A stretch of DNA of 64,000 nt from assembly GCF_001424405.1 (NCBI RefSeq), contig NZ_LMPS01000001.1:2105999-2169998 (forward strand), in the 5' to 3' direction. Positions within the stretch are counted from its first letter, which is position 1; each line of letters begins with the position of its first letter. This stretch comes from Dyadobacter sp. Leaf189. Lineage in GTDB: Bacteria; Bacteroidota; Bacteroidia; Cytophagales; Spirosomataceae. The position numbers and the translations under genes are program-made. Shown here in pieces: positions 43,090 to 52,253 of the stretch. Below the pieces are notes generated by a model. That model saw only the letters and a list, made by a program, of their open reading frames with translations, did not search any database and was not told where the DNA came from.

Positions 43090-46000
43090 ATGGAAATGAT
43101 ATTGTCGCAGGCCGACTGGCATACTATACACGCTACACTTCAGCATTTAAATCTGATCGGAATTACCTTTTCTCCTGACTTTATCATCAGGAATATAAGC
43201 GCTCATGCATTGATGAAAACGGGCTGGCAGGAGTCTGACCTGCTGGGCCAGAGCATCTTCGACCGGCTGATCCCGAAAGAGGAGGAATATGAAGTGCGGC
43301 AGATGCTTGAAGAAGGTATCCAGGGAAAACGCAAGCTTGAACAAAGGGAGATACCGTTTCTTGCACAAAATGGTGCAGTTCGTACTTTTTCCATCAATTC
43401 GGTACTGATCCACCGCGAAGGCGAAGAAATTGAATGCATTACCCTTGTTGGTGACGATATTACAAGGCGCCGCCGGATGGAATCTTCAATCTCAAAATCG
43501 AATTCGCAGTTGCAGGATCTGGTGGACAATACCAGCGACCTGATCCAGCTGGTTGCGATTGACGGAAAATTCATTTTCGTTAATAAAGCCTGGCGCGAAG
43601 TACTGGGCTACGGACTGGATGAAATCGCCTCCATGCGAATGGAAGATATTCTGCACCCGCAGCACAAGGAGCAGGCGCTGGAGCAATTGAAGAAGATTGA
43701 GCAAGGTAACCCGAACTCGAATTTCGAGGCGGTTTTTTTAAGCCGGGAAGGGAAAAAAGTATTTGTTTCCGGGAGTGTCAATTGTCGCTATGACAATGGG
43801 AAACCTACTGCATTCCGGTGTATCCTCAATGATTTTACTGAGAAAATCAGGGCTGAAAAGGCGCAAAACCTGTATTACAGCATTGCAAACTGGACTGTCA
43901 CAACCCAGAATCTCGACGATTTTTACCATAGTATCCACGAAGAGCTTGGTAAAATCATTGACGTAAAAAACTTCTTCATTGCACTGTACGATCAGAGCAA
44001 AAGCTTCATTTACTTTCCATATTACGTCGATCAGTACTTTCAGGGAAATGTGCGTTTTACGAAGCGGAAGCTGGGAAATGGCGTCACTGAATATGCGATC
44101 GCGTCGAACAAACCTCTGTTCTTGTCTGACGGCGACATTGAAAAACTCGCTAAAACAAACAGCTTATACCTCTACGGAGTTACCCCGAAGCAGCTTTTAT
44201 GTGTTCCGCTGCGGATAGGCGACCGTGTTACCGGTATCATCGGGGTGAAATCCTATGATGATCCCAATATGTTCGACGCACGCGACCTCGAACTGCTGGA
44301 ATTTATCTCCGGACAGGTGGCGCTCGCCATTGCGAGAAAGCAGAGTGAGGAGGAGCTGAGCAAATATGTGGCCCGCCTGAATGCGATTTTCGACAGCAGC
44401 TCGCATTTGATCTGGTCGGTGAACAAATCGTTGCAACTGACATCCTTTAACAGAAATTACGCAGACCTGATCCAGAACCAGCTAGGTGTGCGCCCATCGC
44501 TTCAATCGAGTCCTGAGAAGTTTGGATGGAGAATGGTGGGCAACAGCAACCGCCGCACGCTTGAATCCAAGTACAGGCAAGCTTTGCGCGGGGAAGCTCA
44601 GTACTTCGAGTTCAAAATAGAGCGAAAGGATGGGAGCAACATGTGGCTTGAATTTTACCTCAACCCGATCCATTATGCCGACGGCGTCATTGAAGAAGTA
44701 TCCGGTATTGCCCGCGATATTACCCGCCGGAAAGAGGCAGAATTATCGCTAAGGCACAGTGAGGAGCTTTTCCGGGGGATTTTTGAGAACCTGCAGGACA
44801 TTTATTGCCGGATTGACCGTCGCGGAGAAATCACGATGATCAGCCAGTCGGTCATGAAAAGGCTGGGTTACTTGCCTGAGGAAGTGATCGGGCACAAGGT
44901 AGTTGAATTCTTCCCTGACAAAAAGCGGATCCATTCTGCATTGATCAGGTTGAGGAAAACAAAGAGCCTGCGAAATTTCGAGATCACACTTTACCGGAAA
45001 GACGGAACAGAGCGGCAGTTTATGATCAACATGCTCATGTTCTCCAACGAGAAAGGCAAGCCTACCGAAGTGGCGGTACTCGCCCGTGACATTACCGAGC
45101 TGAAACGCAATGAGCTGGAATTGCTCAAAGCCAAGGAGCATGCCGAGCGGTCGCTGAAAGTGAAAGAAGGGTTTCTGGCCAATATGAGCCACGAAATCCG
45201 GACGCCGATGAATGGTGTGATCGGGATGATAGACCTGCTCGGTGAGACGCCGCTGAATGTGGAGCAGAAAGATTACGTGCTCACGATTAAGCGCTCGTCG
45301 GAAACGCTGCTCAATATTTTGAATGACATTCTCGACCTTTCCAAGATAGAGGCAGGCAAAATGGAACTTCACCAGAGTCCGATCTCTGTGGAAGAACTGC
45401 TCCTGAAGCTGGTATCGCTTTTTGGACAAACTGCGAAGAGCAAGAATAATACGTTGACTTACCGCATTGCTCCGGAGCTGCCGAAGTTTATCGTAGCAGA
45501 CCAGACCAGATTGTTGCAGATCCTGTCAAACCTGACTTCGAATGCATTGAAATTCACCGAAAATGGCGCGGTAAATGTCATTCTTACATTGGTGAAAAAG
45601 GATGGACTGCGGCATAAGATCAAAGTGGAAGTGCAGGATTCCGGCATCGGGATCAGTGGTACGGACAAGCAGATTTTATTTACCTCATTTACCCAGCTCG
45701 ATAACTCTTCCCGCAAATCTTTTGGTGGTACCGGCCTGGGGCTCGCCATTTCCAAGCAGCTGTGTGAGCTGATGAACGGGGATATTGGCGTAGAGTCTAC
45801 ATTGGGCGAGGGGAGTACTTTCTGGTTTACATTTGAAACAATGGAAACCACGGGTGCATTGGTAAGTAACCTCACTCCGGTAGAAGAAACGCATATTGAA
45901 AATGTCTTTTCAACATACCACCCGAGCATTTTGCTGGTAGACGATAATGCGGTGAACAGGAAAGTCGCATTTGAAATACTTAAAAAATCGGGCTGTGAAG

Positions 46001-46701
46001 TGGACCTGGCGGAAAGCGGTTTCAAAGCGATCGAAATTGTGGAGAGCCGGGTTGAAAAGCAGATCCAGCTATATGATATCATTTTCATGGATATCCAGAT
46101 GCCGGATATGGATGGTGTGCAAACCTCCCAGGAGTTACGGAAAAAGGTAAAGGGGCTGCCGCCCATAGTGGCGATGACAGCTTATTCCATGAAGGAAGAC
46201 CGCGACCGGTTTATCAGTCAGGGAATGGACGATTACATTGCCAAGCCCATCCGCGCCCAGACTTTGATCCAGAAGGTGAAGGAGCTCATAGGCAGTAAAA
46301 CGGTTCAGCAAGCGTCTGCCATTACTGCACCAGCACCAGCGGAGCCCGAGCTGCCGGTACTTGATAAAGAGATTATCGATCAGCTGAATGGAATAGGCGG
46401 TGCTGATCTGGTTTGGTCCGTGTTCGAGGATTTTGTCACCGAATCCAACGAGCTTGTAGACGGCGCATTGACTGCCTATGAAGCAGGCGATATACCAACT
46501 GTAAAAAGCAATTTGCATACATTGAAAGGCAGTGGCGGCACGGTGGGCGTGGCTCAGGTGGCCGAGATCGCGAGAGATGCGGAATGGAGGCTGAAATCTG
46601 ATGATACCAGTACTTTGGCGGAAGCATTGCCACAGCTGAAAGCAGCCTACGACGTATTTCTCAGCAAATACGAAGGTTTATTAAAAGAGTGGTTGAAATA
46701 A
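43090..46701 (+). CDS. Hybrid histidine kinase: PAS-PAS-GAF-PAS-PAS-HisKA-HATPase-REC-HPt
   Basis: A 1203-residue cytosolic sensor kinase with no membrane helix. The order is PAS (about 20-135), PAS (145-260), GAF (265-425), PAS (430-555), PAS (560-685), then HisKA with phospho-His701 (ANMSHEIRTPMNG). HATPase_c follows with N, G1 (DSGIGI) and G2 (GGTGLGL) boxes, then a receiver with phospho-Asp1001 (IFMDIQMPDMDG). A C-terminal HPt domain with His1143 (NLHTLKGSGG) ends the protein. All phosphotransfer residues are present, so a full His-Asp-His relay is possible. No separate output regulator is encoded next to it. The downstream neighbour is an outer-membrane receptor (141-bp gap). Confidence 0.93.
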   Translation: MEMILSQADWHTIHATLQHLNLIGITFSPDFIIRNISAHALMKTGWQESDLLGQSIFDRLIPKEEEYEVRQMLEEGIQGKRKLEQREIPFLAQNGAVRTFSINSVLIHREGEEIECITLVGDDITRRRRMESSISKSNSQLQDLVDNTSDLIQLVAIDGKFIFVNKAWREVLGYGLDEIASMRMEDILHPQHKEQALEQLKKIEQGNPNSNFEAVFLSREGKKVFVSGSVNCRYDNGKPTAFRCILNDFTEKIRAEKAQNLYYSIANWTVTTQNLDDFYHSIHEELGKIIDVKNFFIALYDQSKSFIYFPYYVDQYFQGNVRFTKRKLGNGVTEYAIASNKPLFLSDGDIEKLAKTNSLYLYGVTPKQLLCVPLRIGDRVTGIIGVKSYDDPNMFDARDLELLEFISGQVALAIARKQSEEELSKYVARLNAIFDSSSHLIWSVNKSLQLTSFNRNYADLIQNQLGVRPSLQSSPEKFGWRMVGNSNRRTLESKYRQALRGEAQYFEFKIERKDGSNMWLEFYLNPIHYADGVIEEVSGIARDITRRKEAELSLRHSEELFRGIFENLQDIYCRIDRRGEITMISQSVMKRLGYLPEEVIGHKVVEFFPDKKRIHSALIRLRKTKSLRNFEITLYRKDGTERQFMINMLMFSNEKGKPTEVAVLARDITELKRNELELLKAKEHAERSLKVKEGFLANMSHEIRTPMNGVIGMIDLLGETPLNVEQKDYVLTIKRSSETLLNILNDILDLSKIEAGKMELHQSPISVEELLLKLVSLFGQTAKSKNNTLTYRIAPELPKFIVADQTRLLQILSNLTSNALKFTENGAVNVILTLVKKDGLRHKIKVEVQDSGIGISGTDKQILFTSFTQLDNSSRKSFGGTGLGLAISKQLCELMNGDIGVESTLGEGSTFWFTFETMETTGALVSNLTPVEETHIENVFSTYHPSILLVDDNAVNRKVAFEILKKSGCEVDLAESGFKAIEIVESRVEKQIQLYDIIFMDIQMPDMDGVQTSQELRKKVKGLPPIVAMTAYSMKEDRDRFISQGMDDYIAKPIRAQTLIQKVKELIGSKTVQQASAITAPAPAEPELPVLDKEIIDQLNGIGGADLVWSVFEDFVTESNELVDGALTAYEAGDIPTVKSNLHTLKGSGGTVGVAQVAEIARDAEWRLKSDDTSTLAEALPQLKAAYDVFLSKYEGLLKEWLK

Positions 46702-46841
46702 ATGCGCATTTCCATCGAGCGAAACGGTGGTTTGATCTATAAAATTGCGCAGATCTGTCGATTGTAAAGGTTTCCCGGTAAATGCAGTTAAACTTTCAGG
46801 AGAAGTCTGGCTCTAACCTCCGAGAAACCTTTATAGAAACC

Positions 46842-49724
46842 ATGAACAGATTCAGCTACCTCATCCTCCTTGCCCTGGGTTTATTGACTACCTCATTTTC
46901 GCAGGCGCAAAATGCCCAGATCAAAGGCACCGTCATTGATAGCGTGAGCCGCTCAGCGGTGGTGGGCGCTTATGTGGCCGTGAGCCGCAATGTGCCCGAC
47001 GCCAAGCCGGAGTATGTTACTACCGATGTAAACGGACAGTTTGCATTTACGGGTCTTGCAAAAGAAAATACCTATCTGGTCAAGGTAACTTATCTCAGCT
47101 ATAAAGATTTTTCCAAAACCATTACGCTCTCCACTGATGTTCAGGATCTTGGGACGATCCAGCTTACCGAGGCAGTCGCCAACCTGAAAGAGGTTAAGGT
47201 GGTCGGCCAGGTGACCGCGATGGAGCAAAAGGGAGATACTACGCAGTTTAATGCAGCCGCATTCAAAACCAATCCTGATGCTACTACCGAAGATCTGATA
47301 CAGAAGATGCCCGGCATTACGGTCGCCAATGGAACAGTAACAGCGCACGGTGAAACCGTGAACCGCGTGTTGGTTGATGGAAAGCCGTTTTTCGGCGACG
47401 ATGCTGCCTTGACACTGAAATCCCTTCCGGCAGAAATTGTTGATAAAATCGAGGTTTTTGATAAGCTGAGCGATCAGGCGCAGTTCACGGGCTTTGACGA
47501 TGGAAATGCACAGAAGACGATCAATATCGTGACCAAAGCGGACCGCAAAATGGGGCAATTTGGGAAACTTTTCGGTGGCTACGGACTGGATAACCGGTAC
47601 CAGGCTGGCGGCAATGTGAGTTTTTTCAAAGGCGACCAACGCATTTCTGTCATCGGGCTGAGCAATAATATCAATATGCAGAATTTTGCGAGCCAGGATC
47701 TTTTGGGTGTAACCGGAGGTGGTGGCGGTGGCGGAAGAGGCGGCGGCGGGGGAGCATCGGGTAACTTCCTGGTCGGTAACCAGAGCGGGATCACGGGTAC
47801 CAACTCTTTCGGACTTAATTATTCGAACAAAATTGGTAAGAAAGTCGATGTTTCAGGAAGCTATTTTTTCAACCGGACCAGCAATGTGAACGATCAGACT
47901 ACCTCGCAGCAATACCTGCTTGCCGAGTCGGACAGTAACCAGATTTATAATGAGGCGAGCCGGACTTCCAGTACCAATGCAAATCACCGCCTTAACATGC
48001 GCGTGGAATACAATATCAACCCAAAAAACTCGCTGATCCTTACACCTCGTCTCAGTTTTCAGGATAACAGCTCCGGGAGTATGCGGACTGGACTTACTAC
48101 GGTAGCAGGCAGCCCGGTGAACAGCCAGGACAACAGCCAGACCAACAAAAACGCGGGCTATAATTTTTCCAATGACCTGCTGTTCCGTCACAGCTTTGAC
48201 AAGAAAGGCCGGACTGTGAGCGTGAATGTAAATACGCAGCTGAATGACCGCAATGGAACGCGGTACCTTTATTCACGCAATTTATATTATGATGGTTTCA
48301 TGCTGCCCGACATAGCAGTACGCGGCGACACGATCGATCAGGTGAGCTACACCAATTCTGACGGGCTTACATTGGGTGGTAACGTGATTTATACGGAGCC
48401 AATCAGCAAGAATGCGCAATTGCAGATGAATTATGGGCTGACTGTCAGCAACAGCAATTCCAGTCGCGAGACTTATAATATGAGTTTTGATGAAAACACC
48501 TACACGGACCTGGACACGCTGCTTACCAATAATTTTGATAACAGATATACTACCAACCGCGCCGGGCTGGGCTATCGCTATCGTAAAAACAGCTGGTCGG
48601 CGAACTTTGGACTCGATTTTCAGAATACCGGATTGTACAGCCAGCAACTCGCGCCAACCAACAACAAGGTAGATCAGTCTTTCACGAATTTTCTGCCCAA
48701 TTTTATGCTGAGCTACCGGTCAAAATCAGGTACGCAGTTCCGGACTTTTTTCCGCAGCTCCACAAGTCAGCCTTCGATTTCCCAGCTGCAAAACGTGGTA
48801 GATAACAGCAACCCGCTGTCACTTACTGCGGGTAATCCGAACCTCAAACAAGAGTATCGAAATACGTTCAACATCCGCTATTCACTGGCCGGCGCTGAGC
48901 GACCTTACAGCCTGAATGCAATGGTGTTTCTGACACAAACCAACAATGCGATCGTGAATTCAACGATTATCGCACAGGAGCCGACCACATTGCCCAGCGG
49001 CGTGGTGCTCGAACGCGGCGCAAGACTTACCTCGCCGATCAACGTGGATGGTAGCTGGAATGCGCGTACTTTCCTGGCATACGGAAAACCGGTAGCGCCT
49101 TTGAAACTGAATGTGAACCTGACAACCGGCTTTAACTACGTAAGATCGCCGGGTATGATCAATAATGTACCTAACTTCTCAAATACCTACGCGATTTCAC
49201 AAGGTCTGGTACTGAGCAGTAATGTAAGTGAGAAGCTGGATTTCACCGCTTCGTACTCAGGCAACTACAATGTGGTCAGAAATACGATCCAGCCTAACCT
49301 GAACAATAACTACTATACGCAGAGCATTACCGGTCGCGTCAACTGGATTTTTGGAAAAGGTTTTGTGATCCAAAGTGATCTCAGCAGTCAGTCTTACCGC
49401 GGCCTGGGTGCAGGGTTCAACCAGAACTTTACATTATGGAATGCGAGTGTTGGCAAGAAATTCCTGAAAAACAATGCAGGCGAGCTGAAACTGACTGTGT
49501 TTGATATTTTAAACCAAAACAACAGCATCAGCCGTACTACTACGGAAACCTACATTCAGGACGTGAGCAACAGGGTTTTGACACAGTACGCGATGCTTAC
49601 ATTCACCTACACATTGAAGAATTTCGGCAAAGCCCCGGCAAGCAATAACTCACGCAGACGGGATTTTGACAGCGAAGGCGGCGGCTTCCGCAGAGGCGAG
49701 GGCAGAGGTCCCGGCGGATTTTGA
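46842..49724 (+). CDS. Outer-membrane beta-barrel receptor with carboxypeptidase-like N-terminal domain
   Basis: A 960-residue protein from ATG 46842 (MNRFSYLILLALGLLT), whose signal peptide is cut near QAQNAQ. An N-terminal carboxypeptidase regulatory-like domain (about 25-110, QIKGTVIDSVSRSAVVGAYV in part) precedes a plug (about 130-240, DLIQKMPGITVANGTV, VNRVLVDGKPFFGDD). An OMP_b-brl_3-type barrel follows. It differs from classical SusC by lacking a paired SusD. Odd features are a Gly-rich insert (GGGGGGGRGGGGG, nt 47718-47756) and a basic Gly/Arg-rich tail (RRGEGRGPGGF) that replaces the usual aromatic last strand. The ligand is unknown. Confidence 0.87.
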   Translation: MNRFSYLILLALGLLTTSFSQAQNAQIKGTVIDSVSRSAVVGAYVAVSRNVPDAKPEYVTTDVNGQFAFTGLAKENTYLVKVTYLSYKDFSKTITLSTDVQDLGTIQLTEAVANLKEVKVVGQVTAMEQKGDTTQFNAAAFKTNPDATTEDLIQKMPGITVANGTVTAHGETVNRVLVDGKPFFGDDAALTLKSLPAEIVDKIEVFDKLSDQAQFTGFDDGNAQKTINIVTKADRKMGQFGKLFGGYGLDNRYQAGGNVSFFKGDQRISVIGLSNNINMQNFASQDLLGVTGGGGGGGRGGGGGASGNFLVGNQSGITGTNSFGLNYSNKIGKKVDVSGSYFFNRTSNVNDQTTSQQYLLAESDSNQIYNEASRTSSTNANHRLNMRVEYNINPKNSLILTPRLSFQDNSSGSMRTGLTTVAGSPVNSQDNSQTNKNAGYNFSNDLLFRHSFDKKGRTVSVNVNTQLNDRNGTRYLYSRNLYYDGFMLPDIAVRGDTIDQVSYTNSDGLTLGGNVIYTEPISKNAQLQMNYGLTVSNSNSSRETYNMSFDENTYTDLDTLLTNNFDNRYTTNRAGLGYRYRKNSWSANFGLDFQNTGLYSQQLAPTNNKVDQSFTNFLPNFMLSYRSKSGTQFRTFFRSSTSQPSISQLQNVVDNSNPLSLTAGNPNLKQEYRNTFNIRYSLAGAERPYSLNAMVFLTQTNNAIVNSTIIAQEPTTLPSGVVLERGARLTSPINVDGSWNARTFLAYGKPVAPLKLNVNLTTGFNYVRSPGMINNVPNFSNTYAISQGLVLSSNVSEKLDFTASYSGNYNVVRNTIQPNLNNNYYTQSITGRVNWIFGKGFVIQSDLSSQSYRGLGAGFNQNFTLWNASVGKKFLKNNAGELKLTVFDILNQNNSISRTTTETYIQDVSNRVLTQYAMLTFTYTLKNFGKAPASNNSRRRDFDSEGGGFRRGEGRGPGGF

Positions 49725-49748
49725 TAGATCAGTAATTCTTGTCACCAT

Positions 49749-49787
49749 AAAAAAAGAATCCCGGCTCAGATCAATGGGCCGGGATTC
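49749..49787 (-). terminator. Hairpin terminator of the LysM gene
   Basis: GAATCCCGGC and GCCGGGATTC form a 10-bp stem with a 12-nt loop. On the minus strand it is followed by TTTTTT, so it mainly serves the LysM gene, but it also lies just after the convergent receptor gene. Confidence 0.8.
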
Positions 49788-49803
49788 CTGTATTTATAGG
49801 CTT

Positions 49804-50445
49804 TTATTTTTTGCTTGGAAAAGGGATAATCAGCTTTTCACCGCGTTCTGAGAAGTCCTTTGATTTGCCATTTGCTTTCATGATCGCTTCTTTGCTTACG
49901 CCATATTTGTTGGCGACTACACGCAAAACGTCACCAGGACCTACCGTGTGAACCGCCTTAACTTGTACTTTTAGCTTGGTTACACCTGATTTAACATCAG
50001 ATACATCGCTGTTCAGCCCCTGCAATGTTTCGGTTTTCAGGTTATATCTCGACGCGATACTTGAAAAAGTTTCTCCGCCCTGCACGGAATGCGTGATTGT
50101 TTCTCCACCAATTGAACCTGCGGAAATAGCTGGTTTTGGCTTTTCTGGTTCCGCTGCAACCGGTGCGGGTTCCGTCTTGCTTTTAGAGTTGCTACCTGAT
50201 TCTTCAACTGACCCGGTTTCGGCAAGAGGCTCGTCCGTAATCGGCTCTGCTGCTGATTCTTCCAATGTTGAATCAACTACCACGGACGTGAGCTCCTCAG
50301 AATTGGAAGAGCTATCGGAGATATATTCATAGCCGACATAAAGCATGGCTAATACCAAAAGCACCAATACCAGCAGCGTAACGATGGGTAAATTTGACTT
50401 TTCGGTAGGACGGATATTTCTTTTTTTAGCGAATTCGTCTTCCAT
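49804..50445 (-). CDS. LysM domain protein, membrane-anchored
   Basis: A 213-residue protein with an N-terminal cytosolic segment (MEDEFAKKRNIRPTEK), one transmembrane helix (about 20-44) and a Ser/Glu/Pro-rich periplasmic linker. Two LysM repeats follow: THSVQGGETFSSIASRYNLK (in part) near residue 115 and HTVGPGDVLRVVANKYGV near 165. LysM domains bind peptidoglycan glycans. It follows the purKE operon by 61 bp in the same direction and may be cotranscribed with it, though a functional link is not evident. Confidence 0.88.
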   Translation of the reverse strand: MEDEFAKKRNIRPTEKSNLPIVTLLVLVLLVLAMLYVGYEYISDSSSNSEELTSVVVDSTLEESAAEPITDEPLAETGSVEESGSNSKSKTEPAPVAAEPEKPKPAISAGSIGGETITHSVQGGETFSSIASRYNLKTETLQGLNSDVSDVKSGVTKLKVQVKAVHTVGPGDVLRVVANKYGVSKEAIMKANGKSKDFSERGEKLIIPFPSKK

Positions 50446-50506
50446 AACTTAGCCGTAAATCAGGTTTTTAGTGGAGTTAATATTTCACGAAAATAATAAA
50501 CGCGTA

Positions 50507-50998
50507 CTAGTTTGCAAGTTGCTTTCTTAATTCCTCGTTCATGGCCGAAACTTTGTCTTTCAGGCTTTCTTTGAATGCGTCGAGGCGTTTTCCGGTTGCT
50601 TCGTCGCTCGCGCCGATGATCTGCGCGGCGAGTATCCCGGCATTTCTGGCACCATCCAATGCAACTGTTGCAACAGGTACTCCGGCTGGCATTTGCAGAA
50701 TTGACAGTACCGAATCCCAGCCGTCGATAGAGTTGCTTGATAATACAGGTACCCCGATTACCGGCAGGGAAGTGAGCGAAGCGACCATTCCAGGCAAATG
50801 AGCGGCGCCGCCTGCTCCGGCTATAATCACCTTTAATCCGCGTGACCTGGCAGTGGAAGCATATTCCAGCATGCGCTCGGGAGTGCGGTGCGCGGATACA
50901 ATTTCCATTTCAAACGGAATACCCAACTCAGTCAGCGCGTCTGCTGCAAGCTGCATTACTTTTCCGTCCGAGAGGCTTCCCATTATAATACCTACCAT
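50507..50998 (-). CDS. purE: 5-(carboxyamino)imidazole ribonucleotide mutase
   Basis: A 163-residue class I PurE. The signature GIIMGSLSDGKVMQ, the catalytic-loop SAHRTPERMLEYA, AGAGGAAHLPGMVAS and the later VLSSNSIDGWDSVLSILQMP are all present. It moves the carboxylate of N5-CAIR to C4 in purine synthesis. It starts 5 bp after the purK stop, so the two form one operon in the minus direction. Confidence 0.95.
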   Translation of the reverse strand: MVGIIMGSLSDGKVMQLAADALTELGIPFEMEIVSAHRTPERMLEYASTARSRGLKVIIAGAGGAAHLPGMVASLTSLPVIGVPVLSSNSIDGWDSVLSILQMPAGVPVATVALDGARNAGILAAQIIGASDEATGKRLDAFKESLKDKVSAMNEELRKQLAN

Positions 50999-51003
50999 TT
51001 CAA

Positions 51004-52146
51004 TTATTGCGTTGATTTTGTACTGATAACCCTGATATTGTTCTTAACAAATTCTACTTTCTCTCTCAAAGCGGTAAGATCGCTGTCCATAATGGTGATA
51101 TGTCCCATTTTACGAAAAGGTTTGGTAATGCTTTTCCAGTATAAAAACGGAAAAACCTCATCTTTCGCCAAGAGTTTCTCCATTCCCTCGTAAACCGCCG
51201 GACCTTCAAACCCGTCTTCCCCAAGCAAATTCACCATCGCCGACGGACCATAAGCCTGTGTGCTGCCCAGCGGCAAGCCCAGGATTGCACGCCAGTGCTG
51301 CTCATATTGGGAAGTCGCATTGGCGCGGATCGTGTGGTGCCCGCTGTTGTGCGGCCGGGGCGCTACTTCATTGATCAGTACCTCGCCTTCTTTTGTGAGG
51401 AAAAGTTCTACCGCCAGCAGACCTACTATCTGAAAAGCTTCCGCAGTTTTCTTAGCGATCTCCTGTGCTTTGTTATTGATCTCTTCGGGGATTTCTGCTG
51501 GCGCAAAAAGGTACTCAACCAGATTGAGCTCCGGATGAAAAACCATTTCGACAGTCGGGAATGTAGCTGTTTCTCCCTGCGCATTGCGCGCTACCAGCAC
51601 CGCCAGCTCTTTTTCGAAATCGACTGCTTTTTCGAGCAGACCGGGTTTGTCAAATGCTTTGGATAAATCCTGTTCGGAAGTGAGCCGCTGCACGCCGCGC
51701 CCGTCGTAACCGTCTTTGCCCAGCTTGTGAAAAGCAGGCAGGAACGATAAGTAATTATGTACGTCCTGTTGATTTTCGGTTAAAATGAATTCGGCTGTGG
51801 GCAGGTTATGGTCGAGGTAAAACTGCTTTTGAATGCGTTTATCCTGTATCTGGCGGATTACGGAAGGTTGCGGGTAAACTTTCTTGCCTTCCTTTTCAAG
51901 CGCCTCCAGTGCCTCGACATTTACCTTTTCGATTTCAATCGTGATAATGTCAAGGTTTTTGCCAAACTCATAAACTGTATTGTAGTCCTGTAAAGATCCT
52001 TGCTGAAAGTGAGGGGCAATTTTGCGGCAGGGCGCTTCTGCATCCGGATCCAGCACGTGGATATCCAGGTTCCAGTCCACGGCAGCTTGCAAAAGCATTA
52101 AACCCAACTGGCCGCCTCCAAGAATTCCAATTCGGTATGAAAGCAT
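51004..52146 (-). CDS. purK: 5-(carboxyamino)imidazole ribonucleotide synthase
   Basis: A 380-residue ATP-grasp enzyme. The N-terminal domain begins YRIGILGGGQLGLMLLQAAV (in part). The ATP-grasp core has the GKDGYDGRGVQRL loop, EKAVDFEKELAVLVARN, VELFLTKEGEVLINEVAPRPHNSGH (in part) and the TSQYEQHWRAILGLPLG end. It carboxylates AIR with bicarbonate and ATP. It is the first gene of the purK-purE operon. A TTTT-N19-CAATTTTG near-consensus promoter precedes it. Confidence 0.95.
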   Translation of the reverse strand: MLSYRIGILGGGQLGLMLLQAAVDWNLDIHVLDPDAEAPCRKIAPHFQQGSLQDYNTVYEFGKNLDIITIEIEKVNVEALEALEKEGKKVYPQPSVIRQIQDKRIQKQFYLDHNLPTAEFILTENQQDVHNYLSFLPAFHKLGKDGYDGRGVQRLTSEQDLSKAFDKPGLLEKAVDFEKELAVLVARNAQGETATFPTVEMVFHPELNLVEYLFAPAEIPEEINNKAQEIAKKTAEAFQIVGLLAVELFLTKEGEVLINEVAPRPHNSGHHTIRANATSQYEQHWRAILGLPLGSTQAYGPSAMVNLLGEDGFEGPAVYEGMEKLLAKDEVFPFLYWKSITKPFRKMGHITIMDSDLTALREKVEFVKNNIRVISTKSTQ

Positions 52147-52253
52147 TTACGAATCAAATTTGATGGTCGCAAAATTGGCTTAAAAACCGCTAACATAAAA
52201 CTGAATTGGCATTTTTTGACGAAAATGTGACAAATTTTCGGAAGGTGACTTAC

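Noticed and set aside
45459..46166. 235-codon minus-strand frame inside the hybrid kinase
   Set aside because: Antisense to the HATPase and receiver coding region, which has clear motifs; Ser/Phe-rich shadow translation.
47710..47760. G-rich tract considered as a stand-alone repeat
   Set aside because: It lies in frame inside the receptor gene and encodes a Gly/Arg-rich insert, so it is a coding feature.
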